From a virus, in the IMG/VR virus record IMGVR_UViG_3300025806_000129, positions 1 through 30,371 of that record: 30,371 nt of DNA. One strand, 5' to 3'. Position numbers and translations under genes: made by a program. Each line of letters opens with the position of its first letter. The first letter of the stretch is position 1. Positions 22,493 to 30,312 of the stretch are shown here, piece by piece. The notes below the pieces were generated by a model. The model saw only the letters and a program-made list of their open reading frames with translations, ran no database searches and was not told the origin of the DNA.

Positions 22493-23476
22493 TTACGCCG
22501 CTTTGATGCCAATAACAGCACCGTTAGCCTGACCATTCTTACCTCGAAGGCCATACTCAGCAACCATCATCTGCTTGACGGAATCACCAGTTTTGGCAAG
22601 GGTTTCGGTTGCAAATGGACGCAAATAATCAATGCTCCAGAAATCGAAATCCAAGACATACAACTGGTTAGGTAGACACAGACGGCTAGGTACAATTTTA
22701 AACGTACCAAAGTCTGTAACAATTACATCAACAGAGTTGACCGCATGGGCGGGTGTTGCTTTGTCATGGTTAGTCACGAGATCAGCAACGACAGAACCTG
22801 CCAAAGCCGTCATCTTAACCTTCAAAGCCGCATCACACATGATGATGTCAGGGTTGCCACCTGCTTCCCAAACCTGCTGTACGCAGTTGTTAAGCATACT
22901 CATGGTCAACACAGCATCAGCACCACTAGGCGCTTTTACTGCCGTACCATCACCTGCGTTAGCAACAGCGGCATCAGTCGGGCCATCAATGATGTTTGAA
23001 TCACCTGCAGTAGCATCACCAAGCCAAGACATCAAAGCCGCAGTTTTACGGGCCGCACCCGCACCACCTGCCGTTTTAACATCTTCACCAGTGAGCATCA
23101 ACTCCATGTCACGCTTAATTTCTTTAGCGCGTTTGGCAAGTTGATACGCTTGCGATGACTTACGACCTGCCCAATCAACGGCTTCTGCCGTACCCGAAGT
23201 CTGAACAGCCTTCTCAGAAATCTGAGTATAGTTGGTTAACTTCGTAGGTTCGACAACAGCCAAAGATGCAGGATCGTCACCCTCTAGTTTCTGGTTAGCG
23301 GCGGCGGCGGCCAACTCATCTTTCTGCCACTCGAACAGAGTATTTGAGCAAGAGCCTTTACCTGCGCCAGACATGAAGGGCGTGTCCATAGGACTAATAT
23401 TATAAATGATATCACTTAAGTCTTCGCGTACCTGTACGCCACTAAAGGTCAATCGAGTATTCGTAGGGACTGCCAT
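22493..23476 (-). CDS. Major capsid protein, SU10/DUF5309-like HK97 fold
   Basis: 327 aa. The N-terminus (VPTNTRLTFSGVQVREDLSD, IIYNISPMDTPFMS) and the hallmark NYTQISEKAVQTSGTAEAVD then WAGRKSSQAYQLAKRAKEIK (about 82-121) identify the SU10-type capsid family. Later parts: DIIMCDAALKVKMTAL, VIVTDFGTFKIVPSRLCLPN and FWSIDYLRPFATETLAKTGD. It assembles the icosahedral head with the scaffold encoded just upstream. The start is preceded by AAAGGAGGT at 23485-23493, 8 nt from the ATG, the best ribosome-binding site in the window, and the gene is followed by a strong terminator. Confidence 0.92.
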   Translation of the reverse strand: MAVPTNTRLTFSGVQVREDLSDIIYNISPMDTPFMSGAGKGSCSNTLFEWQKDELAAAAANQKLEGDDPASLAVVEPTKLTNYTQISEKAVQTSGTAEAVDWAGRKSSQAYQLAKRAKEIKRDMELMLTGEDVKTAGGAGAARKTAALMSWLGDATAGDSNIIDGPTDAAVANAGDGTAVKAPSGADAVLTMSMLNNCVQQVWEAGGNPDIIMCDAALKVKMTALAGSVVADLVTNHDKATPAHAVNSVDVIVTDFGTFKIVPSRLCLPNQLYVLDFDFWSIDYLRPFATETLAKTGDSVKQMMVAEYGLRGKNGQANGAVIGIKAA

Positions 23477-23484
23477 AACAGTAT

Positions 23485-23493
23485 ACCTCCTTT
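23485..23493 (-). promoter_or_regulatory. Near-perfect Shine-Dalgarno of the capsid gene
   Basis: AAAGGAGGT on the minus strand, 8 nt before ATG 23476. It matches the anti-Shine-Dalgarno more fully than other sites seen here and fits the high output required of the capsid protein. Confidence 0.85.
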
Positions 23494-23494
23494 G

Positions 23495-24532
23495 TTAAAT
23501 GTCTACAAAATCCTCAAAGAGAGATACAGAATCATTTACATGACCACTCTCTTTAAGACGCTTCATTGAGGCAATACGTTTACTACGATCTTTGTCGGCT
23601 TTCTTAGCGCCGCCTTTACCCGACCGTACAACCTTGGGTTTGTTTTTCAACTTCTTGGCTTTAACGTCAGACTTCTGAAGGGCATCATATTTAGATGCTT
23701 TCATAAGTACAATTAACGATCTATGGTCTATCAGTTCCTTTAACTCTTGTTGAGTAAATCCCTGTTGTATAGCATATGAAGAAAGATCAGAGGCTAATTT
23801 GGTTCGTTTTTCTGGATCATTCCATTCAGGTACAGCCTCTGTTAATCGCTTGTATTCTTCCTGAACAGCCAGTTTACGAACTTTACCAATCTCTTCGTTT
23901 TGTTTTTGATGCTCGTATTCTTGCTGGGCTTGCGCTTGCCTAACTCTTTCTTGAGCGTCACGAAACTCTTCTTTCTTTGTAACAAATGCAATGGGGTCAT
24001 CTTCTCGAAGTTGTTCCCAATTGATTGTTGCATACTGCTCTAGACCTGCCATAGATTGATGAACAAATTGTCCAAGTGCTTCTATGTATTGCTGACGCTC
24101 CGCTTGTGCTTCAGATATTTCAGTAGCCCACTGCTGTTGCAGTTGAGCCATTTGATCTCTCTGGCTTGCAAGTTCTTGCGTTTTACGAGTATAGTCAGAT
24201 TGTCGGGAGTACCCATTAACAAGTTCGTCAAGACTAACTTCCATCTCTTCTCCGTCAACTTTGACGGAATAGACTTCTTCAGTCTCTTCTTCCTCATCTT
24301 CATCTAACTGTTCCTCTTCGGATTCTTCCTCAACTTCGGATTCATCCTCCAAGGCATCCTCTTCCAATGGTTCGTCTTGAGTTTCCTCAGTAGACTCATC
24401 AACATCTTCGGTAGGTTCGCTTGCCTCAGTTTCTGGTTTGGCCTCTTCAGGCTCCAAAATTCCAAGGAAAGCACTTTGTGCTTCGGCTATACTGCCTTGC
24501 TCTACTGTTTGCGGGTCAATGGTGTCCGCCAT
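23495..24532 (-). CDS. Capsid scaffolding protein
   Basis: 345 aa. The first third is very acidic (residues about 28-85, runs of Glu/Asp), then a short beta hairpin VYSVKVDGEEMEVSLDELVN, a Gln-rich coiled coil (LASQRDQMAQLQQQWATEIS, QERVRQAQAQQEYEHQKQNE), and a basic C-terminus (KAKKLKNKPKVVRSGKGGAK) ending in a helix. Acidic-helical body plus basic C-terminal capsid-binding segment just upstream of the capsid gene is the standard scaffold arrangement. It directs head assembly and leaves before or during packaging. Confidence 0.85.
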   Translation of the reverse strand: MADTIDPQTVEQGSIAEAQSAFLGILEPEEAKPETEASEPTEDVDESTEETQDEPLEEDALEDESEVEEESEEEQLDEDEEEETEEVYSVKVDGEEMEVSLDELVNGYSRQSDYTRKTQELASQRDQMAQLQQQWATEISEAQAERQQYIEALGQFVHQSMAGLEQYATINWEQLREDDPIAFVTKKEEFRDAQERVRQAQAQQEYEHQKQNEEIGKVRKLAVQEEYKRLTEAVPEWNDPEKRTKLASDLSSYAIQQGFTQQELKELIDHRSLIVLMKASKYDALQKSDVKAKKLKNKPKVVRSGKGGAKKADKDRSKRIASMKRLKESGHVNDSVSLFEDFVDI

Positions 24533-24543
24533 TACAAATTCTC

Positions 24544-24786
24544 CTATATATGGATGTCCTTAATCTTCCTCGCTAACTCTCCAGATTCTACGATACTGGT
24601 TAGATGTAAGCGTATCCGCTCAAGGAGCCGTAAAGAAAGCCATGATTGCTCACGACTTTCGACATCTTTCACACTTGTTTGTATCCAAGTGGTATGTATA
24701 TGTTCTGCTAATTGTTCAAATGCTTCGTTAAACATCGGGTCATTGAGGAGGCGCTTTGCTTGTTCCTCTCGTTGTTGCTCTGTCAT
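24544..24786 (-). CDS. Small helical protein between portal and scaffold
   Basis: 80 aa, helical: EEQAKRLLNDPMFNEAFEQL, HIHTTWIQTSVKDVESREQS, WLSLRLLERIRLHLTSIVES, with a GELARKI end. Proteins of this pattern (LLNDP.F..A...L....W..T...D...RE..W...R.L..I...L) commonly lie between portal and scaffold genes; function unknown. Its start is one base from the portal stop. Confidence 0.68.
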   Translation of the reverse strand: MTEQQREEQAKRLLNDPMFNEAFEQLAEHIHTTWIQTSVKDVESREQSWLSLRLLERIRLHLTSIVESGELARKIKDIHI

Positions 24787-24787
24787 A

Positions 24788-26725
24788 TTATCCTATTGCT
24801 ATTGGCCTGTTTTGATCTCTTTCTAATGCTATCTCTGCCGCTTTAAGTTGTGCGTCTACCTGCGCGTCTTGAGCATCCTGTTGGACTTTCATCATCTTAA
24901 CCTGTAGTTCACCCTGTTTAATCTCCAACTCTTTCATTTTATTCTGCTGTTCCATCATGGCAGATTGTTGCTCTGGAGTAGGCTGACCTTGCTGTGGTGG
25001 TGGAGGAGGGGTTAAGAAGTCATCGACGTTCTGGTATCCCATAGCCTTAATAAGAGCCGCACCAAGGTTATACATATTTTGTTCTGTTACAATAGGTAAT
25101 CCACCCTGCATAGCCTGTGATGCAAATGAAAGCATTTGTGATAGATGAGCCATCTGCTGATCTTTAGAGCCATTACCCAAGGCAACCGAAACAGTACAGT
25201 CCATCTTGTCATTCCACATATCAGGGCGTACTTGTACCCACTCGTTACGCAACATAACAACACGTTCTTTATCCTGATACTTTAAAAGAAGTTCATAGAT
25301 GCAGTTCATTAACTGTTTAACGCCTGTCTCTGCAAACTGACGGGCAATCAACTCAACCCTACTCTGGGCATTGGTCATCACTGCATTAACTGCTGTAGCC
25401 GTTGTGTGGCTTGTAAGAGCGTCTGCATTAATACCTTGAGTATTTTTATTTACACCAGACCTTGACTCCCTTACTTCGTCTAAGTATCCAAGCATCTGGA
25501 ATGAGTATGGTTCAAGAGGAGGGGTAGCCAAAGGCATGATAGCGTTGGGTGATTTAACCCTGACAATGCCGCCCGGACGTTGTGTAAGAAGATCGTCAAG
25601 GTTTGCTTGACCTTCCATTACAGCATAGCGACCAAAGTTCTGGTTGTACGCATTGTCCATTAAGTTACGCATAAGCGTAGACTTGATCAACTGTAAATCC
25701 ATTACTAAGTCTGCAATAGATAACCCAAAGAATTTATGAGGGATTTTTAAAGGAGTGATACTAACAAAAGGTTTTTTGTCTATTTCCTCATTAGAGAATA
25801 TATAACTACCTACACTGCATACTTTTCTAAGTTCTGCAATACCATCTTCATCGTAGTCTGTTTTTATAAAAGACTCATGTAGCCAATATTCTCTTAACGC
25901 TTCTTCATCACTACCACCAAACCCATAATTTTCTGAGTCATCAAACTCATATCTCGATAATCTTTCAGCGCTAAAGTAAGGGTTATCATCTCCACCACCT
26001 AAATCTTCTGGGCCAAAATCTTGATCAGGATACATAACCCTAAGTTCAGATAAGGTTTTTCTCACACGATGGCAAACAAACCTAGCATCTTCTATGCTCT
26101 TTGCTTCTCTGGAAATAAGAAATTCTTCTGGCGGTACGTTTTCAATTCTAACCCTACCGTCATAATTTGTTCTAATAATAACAACGTCATGGTAAGGCTC
26201 TGAAATACCGTCATCACTTTCAATTACTGTATGCTCAAGAACTTCAACATTTTCATCTGTAATTAAATAACCAAACTCCATATCAGAAAGGTTCTGATAT
26301 TCTTCTCTTTGCGGCTCTTCATACTCATCCCACCAAACTTTTACAATGCCGTTTTTCTGGAGAAGCGCATCGTGAAACCACGAATACATGATCTCCCAAC
26401 CATTATTATCTTTAGAGAATACATAGTTAACATAGTCAGTTGCTTGTGCGGCGGCATCTACGTCTTCTGGGCCATGCGGCGTGAACTTAACAAACTCGTC
26501 ACCAGAGCCAAAGATACGCATAAGACTGGGTTTAATCCATTCGATAGTATCCTGTACAGTAGAGTCAACGTACTGACTTCTGCCATCTACCTCATTACCA
26601 AAAGGTAGCGCATAGTAATACTCTTGCGCTTTCTCACGTTGTTCTGATATCTCACCGTCATAACCCAGAGAATCTGTGATCTCTGCGTTAATCTTTGTTA
26701 ATAGTTCTTGTTCGCTGTCAGACAA
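24788..26725 (-). CDS. Portal protein
   Basis: 645 aa. The N-terminal region (EISEQREKAQEYYYALPFGN, VDSTVQDTIEWIKPSLMRIF, PHGPEDVDAAAQATDYVNYV, YSWFHDALLQKNGIVKVWWD) is the conserved wing/clip opening of the SU10/p19-type portal family. Later: KKPFVSITPLKIPHKFFGLS, LMRNLMDNAYNQNFGRYAVM, GINADALTSHTTATAVNAVM (crown/stem helix) and a Gln-rich C-terminal coil. It forms the dodecameric DNA channel at one head vertex. It overlaps the terminase gene by 8 nt and precedes the scaffold region, as usual. Confidence 0.93.
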   Translation of the reverse strand: MSDSEQELLTKINAEITDSLGYDGEISEQREKAQEYYYALPFGNEVDGRSQYVDSTVQDTIEWIKPSLMRIFGSGDEFVKFTPHGPEDVDAAAQATDYVNYVFSKDNNGWEIMYSWFHDALLQKNGIVKVWWDEYEEPQREEYQNLSDMEFGYLITDENVEVLEHTVIESDDGISEPYHDVVIIRTNYDGRVRIENVPPEEFLISREAKSIEDARFVCHRVRKTLSELRVMYPDQDFGPEDLGGGDDNPYFSAERLSRYEFDDSENYGFGGSDEEALREYWLHESFIKTDYDEDGIAELRKVCSVGSYIFSNEEIDKKPFVSITPLKIPHKFFGLSIADLVMDLQLIKSTLMRNLMDNAYNQNFGRYAVMEGQANLDDLLTQRPGGIVRVKSPNAIMPLATPPLEPYSFQMLGYLDEVRESRSGVNKNTQGINADALTSHTTATAVNAVMTNAQSRVELIARQFAETGVKQLMNCIYELLLKYQDKERVVMLRNEWVQVRPDMWNDKMDCTVSVALGNGSKDQQMAHLSQMLSFASQAMQGGLPIVTEQNMYNLGAALIKAMGYQNVDDFLTPPPPPQQGQPTPEQQSAMMEQQNKMKELEIKQGELQVKMMKVQQDAQDAQVDAQLKAAEIALERDQNRPIAIG

Positions 26726-28163
26726 TGCCGTAATTCCTATATGTTAAATCGCTAGTCCATTCTGGGTCTGAACCCGCAATGGCGTGTCGTTGTGACTGAA
26801 AGGCGTAACGTGTGGCAGACATCAAGTCATCACGAAGTGCAACCACTTTACCTTCCTTTCTATGGTACATTCTGTACTCTTCAAACCAGTGAGGTAGTGT
26901 GTTAAATACTTTAAACTTACCTGCCTCCATGCTTTGTAGCATAGCCATAAGCCCTTCCTCTACTGAGTTAGAGCCTTTGGTTTGCCCCAAGCCCGGAGGG
27001 TTAGCAAAGTGTTCAAGTCTAAAGTTGCAACCTAAAGCCCTGTACTGCTCTGCAAGTCCGGGGTTTCCCATGCTATCCCTGCGATTTCCGTCATGTGGGT
27101 AGGCTATGGGAATAAAATACGGTCTTTGCCGTATAACCTCAGAGTGTACAGCGGGGCTTGCTTTGGATGCTCTGTAGCAATCGTAAATGTAAAAGGTCTC
27201 ACTTTCATTATCTACGGCACACCAAACTACTGCGGTTGGGTGATCCCAACCAAAATCTATAGCGGCTATTCTAGGCCAATGATCCTGTATCTCTATAGGA
27301 TCAATCATTAATTTTTCTTCTGGTATTGGGAAGATAAGACCTGACCCAATAGAAGGTCTACCAAAGCGACGCATTTCTCTTTCATGCGGCGAATAAGCAG
27401 ACAGAATCTGTTCCATAACGTCATCATTAAGATGACCATCTTTACCTCTTAGGGTCTTAACGTGTTCACTAGCGTCATCCCATGTGGCGTTAGTAAGGCT
27501 CTGCCCCTTTTTTATGTCGTTCATAAATGCGGCTACAGTCTCTGTCATGCCGCTTTCTGGGGTAAATGTCATGTAGACCATTCCTTTTCTATCCAGAGTT
27601 CGCGTAACGGCCTGTGAGTAGAGTTCCCTACTGGGTTCCTCGTCTAGCCATACAACGTCAACAGAGCGTCCCTGCCACTTGTCTACACCCATCTCGTAGG
27701 CTTTGAAGTGTAAAGAAGAGTTCTCCCCAGAAATATGCCGTATCAATGCTACGGACTTGGCGTTTGGCACTCCGGGTTTACGTTCCGTTTTTATTATATT
27801 TTCTTTAGGAATCGCTCCAGAGCCAAAGGCTTCAGGGTCATCGGGGGAACCCAATAGTTCTGCTTGTACAATGTCCCTAGTTGTTTCGTTAGAGACACCA
27901 CCTGCCCAAGCCGTAATAGGCTTGTAAAACTTTTTACCTTTCCACCACTCAGGATATATCCCTGTCAAGTGATAGGCCATCTCAGCCGCACCACAATAAG
28001 ATTTACCTATTCGGTTAGCCGCCATCAATAAGCGTTGGTTATGTTCAAACCCTGTGGCGTGGAAGTCTAGTTGATACGGATAGGGATCATAGAAGGATAT
28101 CTTCTCAAATCTCTGTCGTTTCTTTAACTCCTTGGCTAGTTCTACCGCTTTTTCTACATCCAC
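26718..28163 (-). CDS. terL: Terminase large subunit, ATPase/nuclease
   Basis: 481 aa. N-terminal ATPase: Walker A MAANRIGKSYCGA with G53-K54-S55, and Walker B SVDVVWLDEEP with D174 and the catalytic E175. C-terminal RNase H-like nuclease: AAIDFGWDHPTAVVWCAVDN with D303, and LRDDLMSATRYAF with D445/D446. This motor cuts the concatemer and pumps DNA through the portal encoded next door. Length and motif spacing are normal for podoviral large terminases. The Arg in the Walker A (NRIGKS) is a familiar variant in this group. Confidence 0.94.
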   Translation of the reverse strand: MDVEKAVELAKELKKRQRFEKISFYDPYPYQLDFHATGFEHNQRLLMAANRIGKSYCGAAEMAYHLTGIYPEWWKGKKFYKPITAWAGGVSNETTRDIVQAELLGSPDDPEAFGSGAIPKENIIKTERKPGVPNAKSVALIRHISGENSSLHFKAYEMGVDKWQGRSVDVVWLDEEPSRELYSQAVTRTLDRKGMVYMTFTPESGMTETVAAFMNDIKKGQSLTNATWDDASEHVKTLRGKDGHLNDDVMEQILSAYSPHEREMRRFGRPSIGSGLIFPIPEEKLMIDPIEIQDHWPRIAAIDFGWDHPTAVVWCAVDNESETFYIYDCYRASKASPAVHSEVIRQRPYFIPIAYPHDGNRRDSMGNPGLAEQYRALGCNFRLEHFANPPGLGQTKGSNSVEEGLMAMLQSMEAGKFKVFNTLPHWFEEYRMYHRKEGKVVALRDDLMSATRYAFQSQRHAIAGSDPEWTSDLTYRNYGIV

Positions 28164-28164
28164 T

Positions 28165-29094
28165 TTAATATTTTTTATCTAATAAATTTGGTGAAACACT
28201 TAATAAAGATTGACTAAAAAGATCGTCTGGAGATATATTTAAAATTTTATTATTTTGTTTTGGCATAAAGCCACCCCTTGATCTCATTGAAAATCTAAAT
28301 GGTTTATCGCCATCAAGAATTGTAGATCTTAAACTTTTAGGCAATGAATCTAATGTTGGGTAAAATTTAATACCTTTTTTAGACCAGTTTTTATCTAAAA
28401 CATAAACTCTTCCACCCTCGCTCCAAGCGTACCCATTAAAAGGTTTTACAACTCTATTTTGTAAATTAACAAAAGCATTTCTTTCTCTTGGGTTATATCT
28501 AATAACAACGCCTTTTTCTTTTAAAAGTTTTATTTGTTTTTCGGTAAGTTTTGCAGGCTCTCCTACAACGCCAGTGTTTGCGGTTTTGTTTTCTGTTTTT
28601 ACTGTTGCTTGTCTTGCTTTTTGATCTACAACCCAATCAATTTTACCTTTTAACGCACCCCCTCTAGTAACACCTATTCTTTCAGTTTTTAGTTTTCTTT
28701 TTTCTTCATCAAAAGGATGTATGTTGGTTAACCCGGGGTCTTGTCCTTTTATAATTTTTCCAAATTGATCTCGAACCCTGTCAGCTTTTCTAGGCTTTGC
28801 TTGGCTTTTTCTTGCGGCTTTATCTTCCGCTTTACTTTTTTCCCCTGCGGTTAAATCAAGCCTTACAAGAACTCTATTATTTCCCCTCTCTAATTCTTCT
28901 TTGGGAATATTAACTTCTTTATATCTTCCTGATACTCTTGGAGATTTTGTTTTTCCGTATAAATATTCTGAATTCCATATGCCTGAGTCCAAAGGAGCGT
29001 TATATTTATTTGCCTCTGCTGTTGGAATAACTAAATCAAGTAGGCCAGAACTTACCGCTTTTAATTCTTCTGGTTTAAAATCAAACAAGTTCAT
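28165..29094 (-). CDS. Unknown basic 309-aa protein inserted between terminase genes
   Basis: No family recognised. The N-terminus (MNLFDFKPEELKAVSSGLLD) is acidic; the middle is very basic and helical (AGEKSKAEDKAARKSQAKPR, then KADRVRDQFGKIIKGQDPGL); the C-terminal part is beta-rich (YAWSEGGRVYVLDKNWSKKG, IKFYPTLDSLPKSLRSTILD) and ends ISPDDLFSQSLLSVSPNLLD. Charge and place suggest DNA binding during packaging, or a virion-targeted passenger. Coupled to the small terminase by TAATG, 1-nt gap to the large terminase. Confidence 0.5.
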   Translation of the reverse strand: MNLFDFKPEELKAVSSGLLDLVIPTAEANKYNAPLDSGIWNSEYLYGKTKSPRVSGRYKEVNIPKEELERGNNRVLVRLDLTAGEKSKAEDKAARKSQAKPRKADRVRDQFGKIIKGQDPGLTNIHPFDEEKRKLKTERIGVTRGGALKGKIDWVVDQKARQATVKTENKTANTGVVGEPAKLTEKQIKLLKEKGVVIRYNPRERNAFVNLQNRVVKPFNGYAWSEGGRVYVLDKNWSKKGIKFYPTLDSLPKSLRSTILDGDKPFRFSMRSRGGFMPKQNNKILNISPDDLFSQSLLSVSPNLLDKKY

Positions 29095-29468
29095 TAGTTT
29101 AATGGCCCTATAAGGGACTCCAGTTCCTTCTGTAACTCTTCTGTAGACTTACCCTCTACACTGGTGACGGTCTGCTCTACCTTGTCTGTAGGCTTAAGCC
29201 CTGCCCTGTCAAGGATATCTTTTACCGCCCCCAATTTTACAGACTCACTTTCTGCGTTTTGTGCTAGATTTTGTAGGACAAGCAGTGCGGCAGGGACAGC
29301 ATCCTTAATTAATTTTCTGGTTCTGGCCTCGATCTCTGAGGTAAACTGGTTCTTTAATTCATAGCCCCTTTGCTTGGGATGAGAATAACCTGCCATCTCA
29401 GCGGCTTTAGCCGCATTACCATGCAGACAGTATTGGTCTATAAATATTTCTTGCTTATCTGTTTTCAT
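29094..29468 (-). CDS. terS: Terminase small subunit
   Basis: 124 aa from ATG 29468, which overlaps the preceding stop (ATGA); a start 8 codons earlier (29492) is less likely. KQEIFIDQYCLHGNAAKAAE then MAGYSHPKQRGYEL is the helix-turn-helix of the terminase small-subunit family (Terminase_2-like), followed by the oligomerisation helix pair (AVPAALLVLQNLAQNAESES, LGAVKDILDRAGLKP) and an acidic end. It recognises phage DNA and passes it to TerL. Confidence 0.85.
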   Translation of the reverse strand: MKTDKQEIFIDQYCLHGNAAKAAEMAGYSHPKQRGYELKNQFTSEIEARTRKLIKDAVPAALLVLQNLAQNAESESVKLGAVKDILDRAGLKPTDKVEQTVTSVEGKSTEELQKELESLIGPLN

Positions 29469-29842
29469 TCTATATTTTTTCCAAACTGCCAATTGTACTG
29501 AGGGTTTCTCATGTAACCCCTATTGTAAATGCTTTCCTTTGCTTTTAGCATTTGATTGTAGAAATCAAGCATTTGATCTTCTTTTCTAAGATCATCAAAA
29601 AATTGTTGGGCAACATTGTTATTCATAATGTCGTAATCATTAGGTTTTTTATCAAACTCTTCTGCTACATTCATTAATAAGTTACCAAACAAATTAGTTC
29701 CGTAAGCGTGGCCTAAAGCGTTATGCTCTGAAAGATTTCTTAATTGCGGCTGTTTATTTCCTATTGCTTGAGAAGCCTTGCTAATGCTATCTGGATTTAA
29801 TTCTCCTCTTTGCATATGACGTAGTATTTCTAGTAAGTTCAT
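29465..29842 (-). CDS. DUF6973-like protein, first gene of the leftward late operon
   Basis: 125 aa. Central motif: LSEHNALGHAYGTNLFGNLL with H40 and H45, E61/E62, then NDYDIMNNNVAQQF with D71 and N74-N76. The H-x4-H ... E ... D-x-x-N-N layout recalls the DUF6973 domain, whose polar residues look catalytic or metal-binding; no activity is established. The rest is helical. The upstream RBS is weak (GAGAG). As the gene nearest the candidate late promoter it would be transcribed first. Confidence 0.55.
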   Translation of the reverse strand: MNLLEILRHMQRGELNPDSISKASQAIGNKQPQLRNLSEHNALGHAYGTNLFGNLLMNVAEEFDKKPNDYDIMNNNVAQQFFDDLRKEDQMLDFYNQMLKAKESIYNRGYMRNPQYNWQFGKNIE

Positions 29843-29966
29843 TTTTATGCTCTCAGAGGCTCTGTAATGGCCTGTACAGGGTTTTAAAGGGTTAAGGTAT
29901 GTTAGGGTGCCAGTTATATTAGAATGTGCTTATAGAGGGTATTTTACCCCGATGGTGAGTGGGTCG

Positions 29967-29994
29967 GATATATTACGTTAGCGTAAAAACTCAA
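29967..29994 (-). promoter_or_regulatory. Candidate leftward sigma70-like late promoter
   Basis: On the minus strand: TTGAGT (29994-29989), 16-nt spacer, TATATC (29972-29967). Each box matches the consensus at four of six positions, all in the strongest places. It lies about 125 nt ahead of the first late gene. Weak by itself; the palindrome in the spacer adds weight. Confidence 0.35.
29973..29986. promoter_or_regulatory. Palindromic operator-like site
   Basis: TTACGTTAGCGTAA: 12 of 14 bases obey two-fold symmetry. It fills most of the spacer of the candidate leftward promoter, where a bound dimeric regulator would block or remodel transcription. No candidate regulator gene is visible in the window. 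Confidence 0.4.
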
Positions 29995-30081
29995 GGGGGT
30001 GCCCCCTCCCTCGCGATTCGCGCCCGCTCTTTTCCCCCACGTTGCGAGACAGTGACCCTACCTTCTTGATGGCTCGCCCAG

Positions 30082-30098
30082 CGCCAGAAAATCTGGCG
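30082..30098. repeat. 7-bp hairpin CGCCAGA-AAA-TCTGGCG
   Basis: Perfect inverted repeat with a 3-nt A loop, followed by the AATTCTG direct pair. No T tract follows, so it is not an obvious terminator. It could be part of an origin, a protein-binding site or a packaging signal. Confidence 0.5.
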
Positions 30099-30312
30099 AA
30101 TTCTGCGTAAATTCTGGGGTCAAAGTCTTAACACTATTAGTAGCAAATAAAAGCGGATGCTTTGGGCTATGTGTGTGTGAGTGTGGGGAACATTCAAAAC
30201 ACCAGACACCTACTCATTAAATTAGTTTATACCCCTATAAAATCTTTATGATTTACCGTCTATCATTTATCTGATCTAATCGGTAACACTTAAACAAACA
30301 GGGAATAAAACA

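Larger units (their letters stand above)
29843..30312. other. Divergent non-coding control region
   Basis: 470 nt between the leftward and rightward arms with no credible open frame. It holds a candidate leftward promoter (29967-29994), a palindrome in its spacer (29973-29986), a GC-rich island with small inverted repeats (GGGGTGCCCC at about 29995-30006 and CGCGATTCGCG at about 30013-30023), a 7-bp hairpin (30082-30098), a direct pair of AATTCTG (30099-30105, 30110-30116), a GT-rich run (about 30170-30187) and an AT-rich stretch with TATAAA and TATGAT boxes (30236-30252) before the rightward gene. Promoter, operator and perhaps origin functions are likely. Confidence 0.6.

Noticed and set aside
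22632-23144. 170-codon open frame on the plus strand
   Set aside because: Antisense to the major capsid gene; no coding features of its own.
24377-24826. 149-codon open frame on the plus strand
   Set aside because: Mirror of the acidic scaffold N-terminus and the small gene after the portal; the Cys/Ser-rich product is typical of antisense shadows.
24960-25010. GGTGGTGGAGGAGG run as a structural DNA element
   Set aside because: It is the poly-Pro/Gln-rich portal C-terminus read on the opposite strand.
30222-30252. Rightward promoter using TATGAT (30247-30252) or TATAAA (30236-30241)
   Set aside because: The -10-like boxes are good but no acceptable -35 occurs at 16-18 nt, and AT-rich DNA gives such boxes by chance; kept only as a remark in the intergenic entry.
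29843-30312. tRNA gene or tRNA-derived attachment site
   Set aside because: No T-loop GGTTCGA-type sequence or cloverleaf pairing was found.
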